Shown here: positions 14,947 through 23,780 of the stretch, in pieces
Layout: each line of letters begins with the position of its first letter
Numbering within the stretch: position 1 is the stretch's first letter
From: CAJWPI01 sp964635015
GTDB taxonomy: Bacteria > Pseudomonadota > Gammaproteobacteria > Magnimaribacterales > Magnimaribacteraceae
NCBI GenBank assembly: GCA_964635015.1
Contig: CAZWMS010000005.1
Coordinates: forward strand, 1 to 61,828
DNA: 61,828 nucleotides
Direction: 5' to 3'
Made by a program: the position numbers and the translations under genes
Notes under the pieces: generated by a model
Told to the model about the DNA's origin: nothing
The model's database searches: none
What the model saw: the letters and a program-made list of their open reading frames with translations, nothing else

Positions 14947-16166
14947 ACTTTTGATTCTAAATTAGCAAGAGAAACACAAACCACAAATATTTCCATTGCC
15001 TTTTCTAATTCTTCCAAGGTGCACGCAGTGGGCGCTAACCTGATGTTCTCGTCTTTGGGGTCAACTCCGTATGGAAATGTTGAGCCTGCTGGAGTTAATT
15101 TAAGCCCGGCCTCTTCAGATAATTTTATAATCTTCTTTGCCAAGCCTGGTGCGGAATTAAAAGAGACGAAATAACCCCCTTTAGGCTTAGTCCAAGAGCA
15201 GTTATTTAAATGCGATAACCATTTTTCTACCATTTCAAATTTTGGTTTTAATATCTCAGCATGCCCTTTCATGTGATTTAATAAATTTTCATAGTTCTTA
15301 AGGAATAAAACATGCCTAGCCTGATTAACTTTATCAGGACCAATGACTGTAGAGGAGTAATGCTTACAAAATAAACCCAAGTTATTCTTTGACATGGCTA
15401 TAAAAGAAATTCCAGCTCCAGCGAAAGTAATTTTTGAGGTAGATGTGAAGGCTATTACTGAATCTTCAGTTTTTGATTCCTTTGACAGCATAAAAATATC
15501 AGCCAAATCTTCTGAAGGATCAAAATCATGCACTGCATATGCATTGTCCCAGAGTATTTTAAAATCATTTTTTCTTATATTTGCTAATTCTAACAATCCC
15601 TTTATGCATTCTTCATTATAAATCTCTCCTGTTGGATTAGAGTGCTTGGGTACGCACCAAATTCCTTTAATTGAAGGATCTTCGTTCACCAGTCTTTTTG
15701 CTATGTCTATATTCGGACCAGAGCCTGTTAGGGGAATTGGGATCATATTGATTCCAAATTCTTCGCAAAGTTTAAAATGTCTGTCATAACCTGGTACGGG
15801 ACATAAAAAGGATATCCTTTCTGAAGACAACCAGGGACCATTTCCAGAACCATGCAAATATAAGCTAGCTAGGTATTGAGACATGAGCGTTAAACTGCTG
15901 TTCCCGCCAGCAATTACATTTTCTTTTGGAAATTTTAGAATTTTTGATCCAAACTCCCTGCAAACTTCAAGTCCTAATAGCTCTCCATAATTTCTTATAT
16001 CAATAGAATTAGAAAATTTAGCTAGATTTATTGAAAAAAGACCACTGGAAAGGTCTAGTTGTTCTAAGCTTGGTTTTCCTCTGGTTAAATCTAAGTTATA
16101 ACCATTTGACTTAAGGTCCTGAAAGGTCTGTTCTAATTCTACTTCGTTATCTAGTGAGAAAGTCAT
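14943..16166 (-). CDS. PLP-dependent aminotransferase, aspartate aminotransferase class Ic type
   Basis: A 407-residue fold-type I aminotransferase. LDLTRGKPSLEQLDLS at the start and WCVPKHSNPTGEIY in the middle fit the small group of Corynebacterium-like aspartate aminotransferases rather than AspC/TyrB. The PLP-binding lysine is in FTSTSKITFAGAGISF, and the C-terminal arginine lies in NIRLAPTACTLEEL, where the carboxylate of the substrate binds. Length is normal. ATG start. It is convergent with hspQ and divergent from gcvT. The amino-acid substrate cannot be stated with certainty. Confidence 0.8.
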   Translation of the reverse strand: MTFSLDNEVELEQTFQDLKSNGYNLDLTRGKPSLEQLDLSSGLFSINLAKFSNSIDIRNYGELLGLEVCREFGSKILKFPKENVIAGGNSSLTLMSQYLASLYLHGSGNGPWLSSERISFLCPVPGYDRHFKLCEEFGINMIPIPLTGSGPNIDIAKRLVNEDPSIKGIWCVPKHSNPTGEIYNEECIKGLLELANIRKNDFKILWDNAYAVHDFDPSEDLADIFMLSKESKTEDSVIAFTSTSKITFAGAGISFIAMSKNNLGLFCKHYSSTVIGPDKVNQARHVLFLKNYENLLNHMKGHAEILKPKFEMVEKWLSHLNNCSWTKPKGGYFVSFNSAPGLAKKIIKLSEEAGLKLTPAGSTFPYGVDPKDENIRLAPTACTLEELEKAMEIFVVCVSLANLESKV

Positions 16167-16336
16167 ATCAAGTTTTTATAATCTGATTATTTTTTAAGCA
16201 AACACTAATAAGCTTTAATTGTATGAAATTTTTAAATGAGTTCACAGGTTTATCCACATATAAAGTGAATAAGTTCCCAATAAATATAAGAACAAAAATA
16301 AAATAACAAGTAAAATAGATTATTTTAAAGATTGAC

Positions 16337-17431
16337 TTGAAAAAAACTGTCCTAAATAGTCTGCATTTAAAATCTTCAGCCAAAATGATTAATTTTAGTG
16401 GGTGGGAAATGCCTATCCATTATGGTTCTCAGATGAAAGAACACTTAATAGTTAGGAAATCATGTGGGTTATTTGATGTATCCCATATGACTATCATAGA
16501 TATAAGCGGGACGGAAGCAGAGGGGCTTATGAAGCTGATATTAGCAAATGATATTTCAAACTTAAGTCAAGAATATGATGCCTTGTATTCTGCGATGTTA
16601 AATGAAAGGGGAGGAATAATTGATGACCTGATAGCCTATAAAATGCCCATAGGGTTCAGGCTTATAGTTAACTGTGCTACAAGAAATACAGTCCTTAAAT
16701 GGATAGAAAAGCAAATATTAGATAAAAAGGTAAAAATTCATGAAAGACAAGATTTATCAATATTGGCCATTCAGGGACCATCAGTTTACAAAGTAATTTC
16801 CAAAATATTTTCTTTAGATTTTGTAAACAAATTGAAGAATCTAAGGTCTCTCCAGGGAATTTCGGTAGATGGTATGCAAGTCTCTAAAACTGGCTATACT
16901 GGAGAAAGGGGTGTAGAAATAATTATCCCCAATGAGCTTGCAGAAGACTTCTGGAACGAAGTTATAGACGCAGGAGCTTTGCCCATAGGTCTTGGTGCAA
17001 GAGATACTCTAAGATTGGAAGCTGGATTGAATTTATATGGTTCTGATATGGACGAAGATATTTCTCCTCTAGAGTGCAATATGGAGTGGACAGTTTCATT
17101 AGAAAATAAGAACAGAGAATTCATTGGTAAGGGCGCTTTTTTAAATAAGAAAAAAGGGGCTAAATTCTACGTCCTAAAAGGTCTTTTATTTAATGAAAGG
17201 ACTATAGTAAGATCAAATCAAGAGGTCTTTTTTAATAGCCTTGGGGTACCAAGGGGAGTGATTACAAGTGGAAGCTATTCTCCCTCTCTGAAAAAATCTA
17301 TAGCATTAGCTAGAATACCCAACACAAACCTTAAGACTTGTGCGGCAGAAGTTAGGGGAAAAAGGGTTGAGGCATTAATAGGGAGTCCCCAATTTGTAAA
17401 GGAAGGGAAATTAATCTTTAAAAAAAATTAA
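16337..17431 (+). CDS. gcvT: Aminomethyltransferase, glycine cleavage system T protein
   Basis: GcvT takes the aminomethyl group from lipoyl-GcvH, releases ammonia and passes the one-carbon unit to tetrahydrofolate. The 364-residue protein shows MINFSGWEMPIHYGSQMKEH near the start, CGLFDVSHM, the TGYTGERGVEI block and GLGARDTLRLEAGL, with a C-terminal GVITSGSYSPSL barrel segment. The start is TTG; the family's usual N-terminus (KKT..LH) begins exactly there. It is first in gcvT-gcvH-gcvP. I see no glycine riboswitch in the 170 bases upstream, and no other gene there. Confidence 0.93.
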   Translation: MKKTVLNSLHLKSSAKMINFSGWEMPIHYGSQMKEHLIVRKSCGLFDVSHMTIIDISGTEAEGLMKLILANDISNLSQEYDALYSAMLNERGGIIDDLIAYKMPIGFRLIVNCATRNTVLKWIEKQILDKKVKIHERQDLSILAIQGPSVYKVISKIFSLDFVNKLKNLRSLQGISVDGMQVSKTGYTGERGVEIIIPNELAEDFWNEVIDAGALPIGLGARDTLRLEAGLNLYGSDMDEDISPLECNMEWTVSLENKNREFIGKGAFLNKKKGAKFYVLKGLLFNERTIVRSNQEVFFNSLGVPRGVITSGSYSPSLKKSIALARIPNTNLKTCAAEVRGKRVEALIGSPQFVKEGKLIFKKN

Positions 17432-17436
17432 ACTAG

Positions 17437-17820
17437 ATGAATACATCAAAAAATTTAAAATTTATGGCCAGTCATGAGTGGGCAAGATTAGAAGATGACG
17501 GGAGTTTTACTGTAGGAATTAGTAATTATGCTCAAGATCTACTTGGTGACATTGTGTTTGTGGAGCTGCCAGAGGTAGGTAAAAATCTAAACCAATCTGA
17601 AGAAGCTGCCATAGTTGAATCAGTTAAAGCAGCATCAGAAATCTATAGTCCTCTTAGTGGAGAGGTGGTTTCTATAAATACATCATTGGAAGCCAATCCA
17701 GAAACAATAAACTCATCTCCTTATGAAGAGGGGTGGTTTTTTAAACTCAAACCCAATAAAACTTCAGAATTTGACAATCTTTTATCTCCTTCTGATTATG
17801 AAGAAAGCTGCAAAGATTAA
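17437..17820 (+). CDS. gcvH: Glycine cleavage system H protein
   Basis: The 127-residue H protein carries the lipoyl arm that shuttles the aminomethyl group between P, T and the L protein. SHEWARLEDDGSFTVGISNYAQDLLGDIVFVELPEVG is typical, and Lys64 in ESVKAASEIY is the lipoylation site. The C-terminal half (PLSGEVVSIN, NPETINSSPYEEGWFFKLK) completes the hammerhead fold. It sits five bases after gcvT. The lipoate would come from LipB and LipA, encoded at 49895-51480. The L protein (dihydrolipoamide dehydrogenase) is not in the window. ATG start. Confidence 0.95.
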   Translation: MNTSKNLKFMASHEWARLEDDGSFTVGISNYAQDLLGDIVFVELPEVGKNLNQSEEAAIVESVKAASEIYSPLSGEVVSINTSLEANPETINSSPYEEGWFFKLKPNKTSEFDNLLSPSDYEESCKD

Positions 17821-17824
17821 TTGA

Positions 17825-20674
17825 ATGGCTAGGAATAAAAAATTCAATACGAAAAATACAGAATTAGGTTCTTTCTCATTTAGACATATTGGTCTTAATT
17901 TAAAGTCAAAAAAAGAGATATTGAAGACTCTTGGATATTCTAAGACTTCTTCTTTCATTAAAGCAATTGTTCCTAAAAATATACTATCGCACTCTCTGCC
18001 AAACATAAGTGAAAAAGTCTCAGAAAGAAAAGCTCTAGAAGAGCTCCGCAATATAGCTTCTAAAAACATGTTATTTCATTCTCTAATAGGTCAGGGTTAT
18101 TACAATACTTTTACTCCCCCAGTTATATTGAGAAATGTTCTTGAAAATCCAAGTTGGTACACCTCTTACACCCCCTATCAGCCTGAAATTTCTCAAGGGA
18201 GACTTGAGGCCCTAATAAATTATCAAACTGTAATAAGTGACCTTACTGGTTTAGAAATTTCTAATGCCTCCCTATTAGATGAGGCCACCGCCGCTGCAGA
18301 GGCAATGACTCTGGCAAGAAGAATTTCAAAATCTGATTCTATGAAGTTTTTTATTGATGAAAAATGCTTTAAGCAAACCATTAATGTAATCCAAACTAGA
18401 GCTAAACCCTTACAAATAGAGATCCAGATAGGCCCAGTTTCGTCCTCCAAGGACGAAAAATATTTTGGGGCTATTTTTCAAAATCCTGGTAATGATGGGT
18501 CAATAGTCGATCATTCGAAAGAGATAAAAAATCTTCATAATAAGGGGGCTATTTCTATAATAGCAACTGATCTATTGGCTTTAACTTTAATAAAACCTCC
18601 AGCAGATTTAGGGGCTGATATTTCTGTGGGTTCTTCTCAAAGATTTGGCGTTCCAATGGGGTTTGGTGGGCCGCATGCTGCTTTTATTTCAACAAAAGAT
18701 GAATTTAAAAGGTTTTTGCCAGGAAGAATAGTGGGAGCCTCTATAGACAAACACAACCAGCTTGCTTATAGATTAGCCTTGCAAACAAGAGAGCAACATA
18801 TTAGAAGAGAGAAAGCAACAAGTAATATTTGCACCTCACAGGCTCTCTTGGCAATTATTGCAGGTTTCTATGCTATTTATCATGGCCCTGAAGGATTAAG
18901 ATCAATTGCCACTGAAATAAATAACAAAACCTTCAGGTTAGCAAACTTTCTTAAAAAAAATGGATACAAAATTAAATCAGAAACCTTTTTTGATACTTTA
19001 GTTATAAACACAGGAAATAAAACGAAAAAGTTATTTGAAAAAGCACTAAAAAATAAAATTAACTTTAGAAAAATTGACGATAAGACTTTGGGAATATCTT
19101 TAGATGAATCGGTTAATAATGAGATACTAGAAAATATCCTTTTAATTTTTTCAGAAAATAAAGAAAAGAAAAATAGAATAAAAAATAGCTCAATTCCAAA
19201 GAAATTAATTAGAAAAAACAAATACTTAGAACATCCTGTTTTCAACCGTTACCACTCAGAGACTGAAATGCTCAGATATATTAAAAAATTAGGTGATAAG
19301 GATATTGCACTAGATAAAGCAATGATCCCCCTAGGTTCATGCACTATGAAGCTAAATGCAACTTCAGAAATGTTGCCTATTAGTTGGCCGGAATTCTCAT
19401 CTATTCACCCATTTTCTCCTATAGATCAGGTTTCAGGCTACATCCAACTGATACAAGAGTTAAAGGATCTATTGGCTGAAATAACTGGTTATTCTAAAGT
19501 CTCTATTCAGCCGAATGCTGGTTCTCAAGGAGAATATGCAGGTTTATTAGCAATAGATGCTTATCATAAAAATAGGGGAGATTTAACTAGAAAAATATGT
19601 TTAATACCAAAATCAGCTCATGGAACTAATCCAGCTTCAGCACAAATGGTGGGAATGGAAGTGGTATCTATTGAGTGCGATAAAGGGGGAAATATTGATT
19701 TAAACGATCTAACCTCTAAGGTAAAAAAATACTCAAAAGATCTTTCTGCAATAATGATAACTTACCCATCAACACATGGGGTATTTGAATCAACAGTAAA
19801 AAAAGTTTGCGAAATTATTCATAAAAATGGAGGGCAGGTCTATATAGACGGAGCCAACCTAAATGCTATGATAGGAATTTGTTACCCAGGAAAGTTTGGT
19901 GGAGATGTTTCCCATCTGAATCTCCATAAAACATTTTGCATTCCTCATGGAGGGGGTGGTCCGGGGGTTGGGCCCATTGCTGTAGCAAAACATTTAGAAA
20001 AATTCTTACCAGGAAGTCATAGCAATGATTCTTTAGTGGGTCCAGTCTCTGCATCTGACTGGGGCAGTGCAAGCATTCTCCCTATAAGTTGGATGTATAT
20101 AAGAATGATGGGGGGCAAGGGAATGAAAGAGGCCACAGAGGTAGCAATTCTGAATGCTAACTATATAGCCGAAAAACTAAAAAATCATTATAAGGTACTT
20201 TATAAAGGGAAAAATGGGTTGGTTGCACATGAATGTATTGTTGATGTGAGGAGTTTTAAAGAAACTGCCAACATAGAAGTAGAAGACATAGCCAAAAGAT
20301 TAATAGACTACGGGTTTCATGCACCAACAATGTCTTGGCCAGTTACTGGAACGCTTATGATAGAGCCAACCGAAAGTGAATCTAAATATGAGCTAGATAG
20401 GTTTTGTGAAGCCATGAAGGGGATAAGGCAAGAAATAAAAGAGATAGAAAGTGGGAAACTTGATAAAGAAGACAATATGCTAAAAAATGCTCCACATACT
20501 TCTGTTGAAATAGCATCAGATAGTTGGAGCCACGGATATTCACGAGAAAGAGCGGCTTTCCCTTTAGACAGTTTAAAAAAAGATAAATATTGGAGCCCTG
20601 TAGGCAGAATAGATAATGTTTATGGGGATAAAAATTTAATGTCTAATTGCCCAATTGTGGAGGGTGGTGAATAG
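17825..20674 (+). CDS. gcvP: Glycine dehydrogenase (decarboxylating), P protein
   Basis: A 949-residue PLP enzyme, full length for the fused P protein. The N-terminal half carries FRHIGLN, the YNTFTPPVILRNVLENP block and YTPYQPEISQGRLEAL. The C-terminal half holds the PLP lysine in LNLHKTFCIPHGGGGPG and the preceding YIDGANLNAMIG. It decarboxylates glycine and loads the aminomethyl group onto GcvH. It begins four bases after gcvH, so all three genes form one operon. It ends one base before a convergent HAD gene, with no visible terminator between them. ATG start. Confidence 0.95.
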   Translation: MARNKKFNTKNTELGSFSFRHIGLNLKSKKEILKTLGYSKTSSFIKAIVPKNILSHSLPNISEKVSERKALEELRNIASKNMLFHSLIGQGYYNTFTPPVILRNVLENPSWYTSYTPYQPEISQGRLEALINYQTVISDLTGLEISNASLLDEATAAAEAMTLARRISKSDSMKFFIDEKCFKQTINVIQTRAKPLQIEIQIGPVSSSKDEKYFGAIFQNPGNDGSIVDHSKEIKNLHNKGAISIIATDLLALTLIKPPADLGADISVGSSQRFGVPMGFGGPHAAFISTKDEFKRFLPGRIVGASIDKHNQLAYRLALQTREQHIRREKATSNICTSQALLAIIAGFYAIYHGPEGLRSIATEINNKTFRLANFLKKNGYKIKSETFFDTLVINTGNKTKKLFEKALKNKINFRKIDDKTLGISLDESVNNEILENILLIFSENKEKKNRIKNSSIPKKLIRKNKYLEHPVFNRYHSETEMLRYIKKLGDKDIALDKAMIPLGSCTMKLNATSEMLPISWPEFSSIHPFSPIDQVSGYIQLIQELKDLLAEITGYSKVSIQPNAGSQGEYAGLLAIDAYHKNRGDLTRKICLIPKSAHGTNPASAQMVGMEVVSIECDKGGNIDLNDLTSKVKKYSKDLSAIMITYPSTHGVFESTVKKVCEIIHKNGGQVYIDGANLNAMIGICYPGKFGGDVSHLNLHKTFCIPHGGGGPGVGPIAVAKHLEKFLPGSHSNDSLVGPVSASDWGSASILPISWMYIRMMGGKGMKEATEVAILNANYIAEKLKNHYKVLYKGKNGLVAHECIVDVRSFKETANIEVEDIAKRLIDYGFHAPTMSWPVTGTLMIEPTESESKYELDRFCEAMKGIRQEIKEIESGKLDKEDNMLKNAPHTSVEIASDSWSHGYSRERAAFPLDSLKKDKYWSPVGRIDNVYGDKNLMSNCPIVEGGE

Positions 20675-20675
20675 C

Positions 20676-21332
20676 TCATAAAATATTTCTTTCTATTACT
20701 TTCCAACTTCTTTCAGAACACACTTTCCTTAACTTTTTATCTGGGTTTATAGCCGTGGGTATTGTCGCTAAATCTAGTAAAGGCAAATCAAATATAGAGT
20801 CTGAATAAACATATATTTCTTGGTTGAGATCTAGCTGATTACTTATCATCCATTCTTTAATTTTTCTGACTTTTTCTCTCCCAAAATTAGGCTCTCCAAG
20901 TGGGTTGCCAGTAAAAAACCCCTTAATTATCTCCGGTTCAGTTCCAAAATAATTTTCTATACCCAAAAGAGATGCTATTTCTTTAACTAAAAAGGATAAA
21001 GTACCAGAAACTATGATACAAACGTGTGATTCATGCTTTGCTAAAAGCTCTTTTGTTAATGTGTCTTTATATAAATTAACAATTTCTTTAGCAAACAATT
21101 TAGAAAGATTTACAACAAAATCTTCTGAAATACCTTTAACTGGATTCAAAATAAATTTGACATAAGAGTTTATATCTAACTCCCCTCTTCTGTAATCCTT
21201 CTCAAATTCAGATATTATTTTAGGATAAGACTTATCGTTTATAAGAGAATTTTGGTTCATATAATCAACCCAGGCCCTTTCGCTATCACCGGCTATAAGT
21301 GAGTCATCTAGATCAAATAAGACTAAGGTCAT
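20676..21332 (-). CDS. HAD-superfamily subfamily IB hydrolase (phosphoserine phosphatase-like)
   Basis: A 218-residue HAD hydrolase. Motif I is LFDLDDSLI (nucleophile and acid aspartates); motif II is the SGT of CIIVSGTLSFLVKEIASLLGI; motif III includes the lysine after GREKVRKIKEW; motif IV is VYSDSIFDLPLL, followed by INPDKKLRKV. This is the HAD-IB pattern of SerB-like hydrolases found alone in many Gammaproteobacteria. It lacks the long SerB N-terminal domain, so a different phosphate substrate is likely. ATG start. It is divergent from rppH. Confidence 0.8.
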   Translation of the reverse strand: MTLVLFDLDDSLIAGDSERAWVDYMNQNSLINDKSYPKIISEFEKDYRRGELDINSYVKFILNPVKGISEDFVVNLSKLFAKEIVNLYKDTLTKELLAKHESHVCIIVSGTLSFLVKEIASLLGIENYFGTEPEIIKGFFTGNPLGEPNFGREKVRKIKEWMISNQLDLNQEIYVYSDSIFDLPLLDLATIPTAINPDKKLRKVCSERSWKVIERNIL

Positions 21333-21389
21333 ATGGTAAATTCTAAAAGGTAGTTTATTATAAGGCTGAATTTTAAAGATTTATATTTT

Positions 21390-21902
21390 ATGGAAAAAAA
21401 TTTCTTAAAAAATGATGAGTATAGACCAAATGTAGCAATCGTTATTCTTAATAAGAAAGGAGAGGTTTTGTGGTGTAAAAGAAAAAGCAATGATGGCTGG
21501 CAGTTTCCTCAGGGAGGAATAGATAAAAATGAGACACCTAAACAAGCGATACTTAGAGAAACAAAAGAAGAGGTTGGTCTAAGTTCAAAAGATATCAAGA
21601 TTATTTGTGAATTGAGTAAGTGGCTCAAATATGACGTCCCAAAAAACAGAAGACAAACTTATTTTTTCAAAAAAAATAAGTTCCGAGGTCAGGTCCAAAG
21701 GTGGTTTATGGCTGAATTAACTTCACATGAAAGCAAGATAGATCTGGGAGGAGATAAAGTGAATGAATTCAGTAGCTGGATGTGGGTTAGTTATTGGTAT
21801 GCTTTAGGCTCAGTTGTTAGTTTTAAAAAAAAGTTATATAGACAAGCTTTAACTGGCCTGCTTCCAGAGTATAATCAATTTATCTCTAGAAAGAGGCTCT
21901 AA
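21390..21902 (+). CDS. rppH: RNA pyrophosphohydrolase RppH (Nudix)
   Basis: RppH removes pyrophosphate from the 5' triphosphate end of transcripts and starts RNase E-dependent decay. The 170-residue protein has RPNVAIVILNKKGEVLWCKR, the RppH-typical WQFPQGGID, and a full Nudix box (GGIDKNETPKQAILRETKEE, then VGL). YDVPKNRRQ and GQVQRWFMAEL are further RppH hallmarks. Length matches the family (about 160-175). ATG start, divergent from the HAD gene. It nearly abuts the convergent TANGO2-like gene (two bases between stops). Confidence 0.92.
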   Translation: MEKNFLKNDEYRPNVAIVILNKKGEVLWCKRKSNDGWQFPQGGIDKNETPKQAILRETKEEVGLSSKDIKIICELSKWLKYDVPKNRRQTYFFKKNKFRGQVQRWFMAELTSHESKIDLGGDKVNEFSSWMWVSYWYALGSVVSFKKKLYRQALTGLLPEYNQFISRKRL

Positions 21903-21904
21903 GC

Positions 21905-22669
21905 CTAGACTCTGAATTCAAATTGCTTTTTTAAGCCAATCTTTCCATCAAGTTCATAATTCTGTTCTGCAACTCGGTATAGTCCAGAAGAGTCGACAGA
22001 AAGATAAGTGGTGCATCTAGTTCCATATTCAGAAGATTTAATAAACCTAGAGGGCAGCTCCTTCCCTTCAGAAATTCCTTTTTCAACTTCTTTGCCTTCC
22101 ATAAAATCTGACCTCATAAATTTAAAAGCCTTTTCCTGATTATAGTTATGGTTTCTAGCCAAGAATAGAGAGAAATCTTTTGTCGCTTTTTTAACCTTAT
22201 TAGTCTGTGTGTTTAATAAATAATTTCCCAATACATTTACTCCTGGCTTTAGATTAATGTGCCTTTCACATCTATTAGAAAAGAAATGAACTCCTTTGTT
22301 ATCAGATAGTAATAAACTAAAACCATCATAATGCTCTTTATCTAGAGCATTAAAATATTCTTTTGCCGATATATCTTTTTTCTTTAAATAGTTTGTAATT
22401 ATTAAACCTCTTGATCTCATGGGTCTTTCTTGTTTTGAGGCTTCTCTGTAATTTGTTATTGCACCAAATTTTCCATCTTTAGACACTCCAAACCAAGTAC
22501 CTCCCGCCTCTTCATCAATGCCAGATAAAATACCCCTATTCCATTCCATGGATCTAGTGGGTCTTTCAAAAAATTCGTCTCTATTAGCTATTAATATTAG
22601 GGAGCTCTTCTTGCTAGAAGTCTTTTCTGATATTTCTTTATCAAAAAGTGAAAAAACAATTAAACACAT
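21905..22669 (-). CDS. NRDE/TANGO2 family protein
   Basis: A 254-residue protein of the TANGO2-like family named for its NRDE motif: MCLIVFSLF at the start, LILIANRDEFFERPTRSM, then GTWFGVSKDGKFGAITNYRE and a late GTRCTTYLSVDSSG. The N-terminal Met-Cys start resembles an Ntn-hydrolase nucleophile, Cys2. Eukaryotic TANGO2 has been linked to heme and lipid metabolism; bacterial members are poorly understood and some have been suggested to handle heme. ATG start. It is divergent from the TauE permease gene, with 57 bases between. Confidence 0.8.
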   Translation of the reverse strand: MCLIVFSLFDKEISEKTSSKKSSLILIANRDEFFERPTRSMEWNRGILSGIDEEAGGTWFGVSKDGKFGAITNYREASKQERPMRSRGLIITNYLKKKDISAKEYFNALDKEHYDGFSLLLSDNKGVHFFSNRCERHINLKPGVNVLGNYLLNTQTNKVKKATKDFSLFLARNHNYNQEKAFKFMRSDFMEGKEVEKGISEGKELPSRFIKSSEYGTRCTTYLSVDSSGLYRVAEQNYELDGKIGLKKQFEFRV

Positions 22670-22726
22670 GTCTAAAAAACAGTTTTATGATTTTAATCTA
22701 ATAGTAGATAATAGAGGCATTCTCTT

Positions 22727-23515
22727 GTGATAGATCTCTTTATATACCTCTTACTGGGTACCTTTTCAGGTATTCTAGCAGGACTATTTGGTATTGGGGG
22801 GGGAATAGTGATTATTCCTGCCTTTTTCTATGTTTTCTCAAGCATGGGGGTAGATAATGAAATATTATCCCACATGGTATTGGGTACTTCTCTGGGTGTC
22901 ATTGTCTTCAGTTCTATAGCCTCTACTTTGTCCCATAATAATAAAAAAGGAGTGCGGTGGTCTCTTATTAAGATAATTGCTCCAAGTATTTGTATAGGCG
23001 CAGCTTTAGGAGGAATTACTGCTGGGGAATTGAGAAGCTCTGTTCTACAAAGCTTGGTGGCTTTATTGCTTATGTTGGTTGCAGTACAGATGATCTTTAA
23101 ATTTCCTTCTCCTAAGCCAGAGCCTAAAACCAAAATTATAGGGCCTATAATAGTGGGAAGTGGAATTGGCTGGCTCTCAGGAATATTTGGAATTGGCGGC
23201 GGAATATTCTCAGTTTCTTATTTCTACCATAGGGGACTTAAAATGAAAGAAGCTATAGGATCTTCCGCAGCATGCGGAGTACCAATAGCTATTTCTGGAT
23301 CTCTAACATATATGCTTGTTGGTAGTGGTTATTCCAATTTGCCGGATCAATCCTTTGGTTTTGTTTATATTCCCGCAGCATGCTTAGTGGGTCTAGCAAG
23401 TTCTTTCACAGCTCACTTAGGAGCAAAAATTGCACACAGAACTAAACAAAGAAGACTAAGAAGGGGTTTTGCTTTACTATTATTGCTTATGGGTCTCAAT
23501 CTACTTCTAAGATAA
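22727..23515 (+). CDS. TauE/SafE family permease
   Basis: A 262-residue membrane protein with about eight hydrophobic segments and the duplicated TauE/SafE signature: GLFGIGGGIVIIP in the first half and GIFGIGGGIFSVSYF in the second. Such permeases move sulfonates, sulfite, thiosulfate or other organosulfur anions, commonly outwards. The GTG start is set by the first hydrophobic segment. Ten bases separate it from the DUF4212 gene, so it may belong to the same transcript as the symporter genes. Substrate unknown. Confidence 0.85.
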   Translation: MIDLFIYLLLGTFSGILAGLFGIGGGIVIIPAFFYVFSSMGVDNEILSHMVLGTSLGVIVFSSIASTLSHNNKKGVRWSLIKIIAPSICIGAALGGITAGELRSSVLQSLVALLLMLVAVQMIFKFPSPKPEPKTKIIGPIIVGSGIGWLSGIFGIGGGIFSVSYFYHRGLKMKEAIGSSAACGVPIAISGSLTYMLVGSGYSNLPDQSFGFVYIPAACLVGLASSFTAHLGAKIAHRTKQRRLRRGFALLLLLMGLNLLLR

Positions 23516-23525
23516 AATTCTTCTA

Positions 23526-23780
23526 ATGGACCATTACTGGAAATCAAATATAAAGATTTTGCTTATCCTCTTGGCTATATGGTTTCTTGTTTCTTTTGGT
23601 TTTGGAATTATTATTTCGGATTGGCTTGATCAGTTTAAAATCGGAGGTTTTAAATTAGGCTTTTGGTTTGCTCAACAGGGAAGTATTTTCTCTTTTGTCA
23701 TCCTAATTTTTGTTTACGTTTATCTAATGGAGAAATTAGATAAAAAAATTCCTAAAAATAATAAAAACAAAGAAATCTGA
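23526..23780 (+). CDS. DUF4212 small subunit of a sodium/solute symporter
   Basis: An 84-residue protein with two membrane helices (about 10-30 and 48-68) and the family pattern YWKSNIKILLILLAIWFLVSFG, GFKLGFWFAQQGSI and VYLMEKLD. DUF4212 proteins occur beside VC_2705-type sodium:solute symporters and are thought to be their accessory subunits. Here the stop (TGA) shares one base with the ATG of the symporter gene, which supports stoichiometric co-translation. ATG start. Confidence 0.88.
   Translation: MDHYWKSNIKILLILLAIWFLVSFGFGIIISDWLDQFKIGGFKLGFWFAQQGSIFSFVILIFVYVYLMEKLDKKIPKNNKNKEI

Noticed and set aside
16251..16262. A TTATCCACA DnaA-box match upstream of gcvT.
   Set aside because: A single nine-base match is expected about this often by chance in 62 kb; there is no cluster of boxes, no AT-rich unwinding region with them, and no dnaA or gidA neighbour.
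16167..16336. A glycine riboswitch ahead of gcvT.
   Set aside because: The leader is AT-rich and lacks the paired glycine-aptamer conserved GGAGA/GGAC-type cores.
16168..16383. A 71-residue minus-strand frame with a hydrophobic stretch between the aminotransferase and gcvT.
   Set aside because: It would begin inside gcvT, has no ribosome binding site, and its hydrophobicity reflects AT-rich codons.
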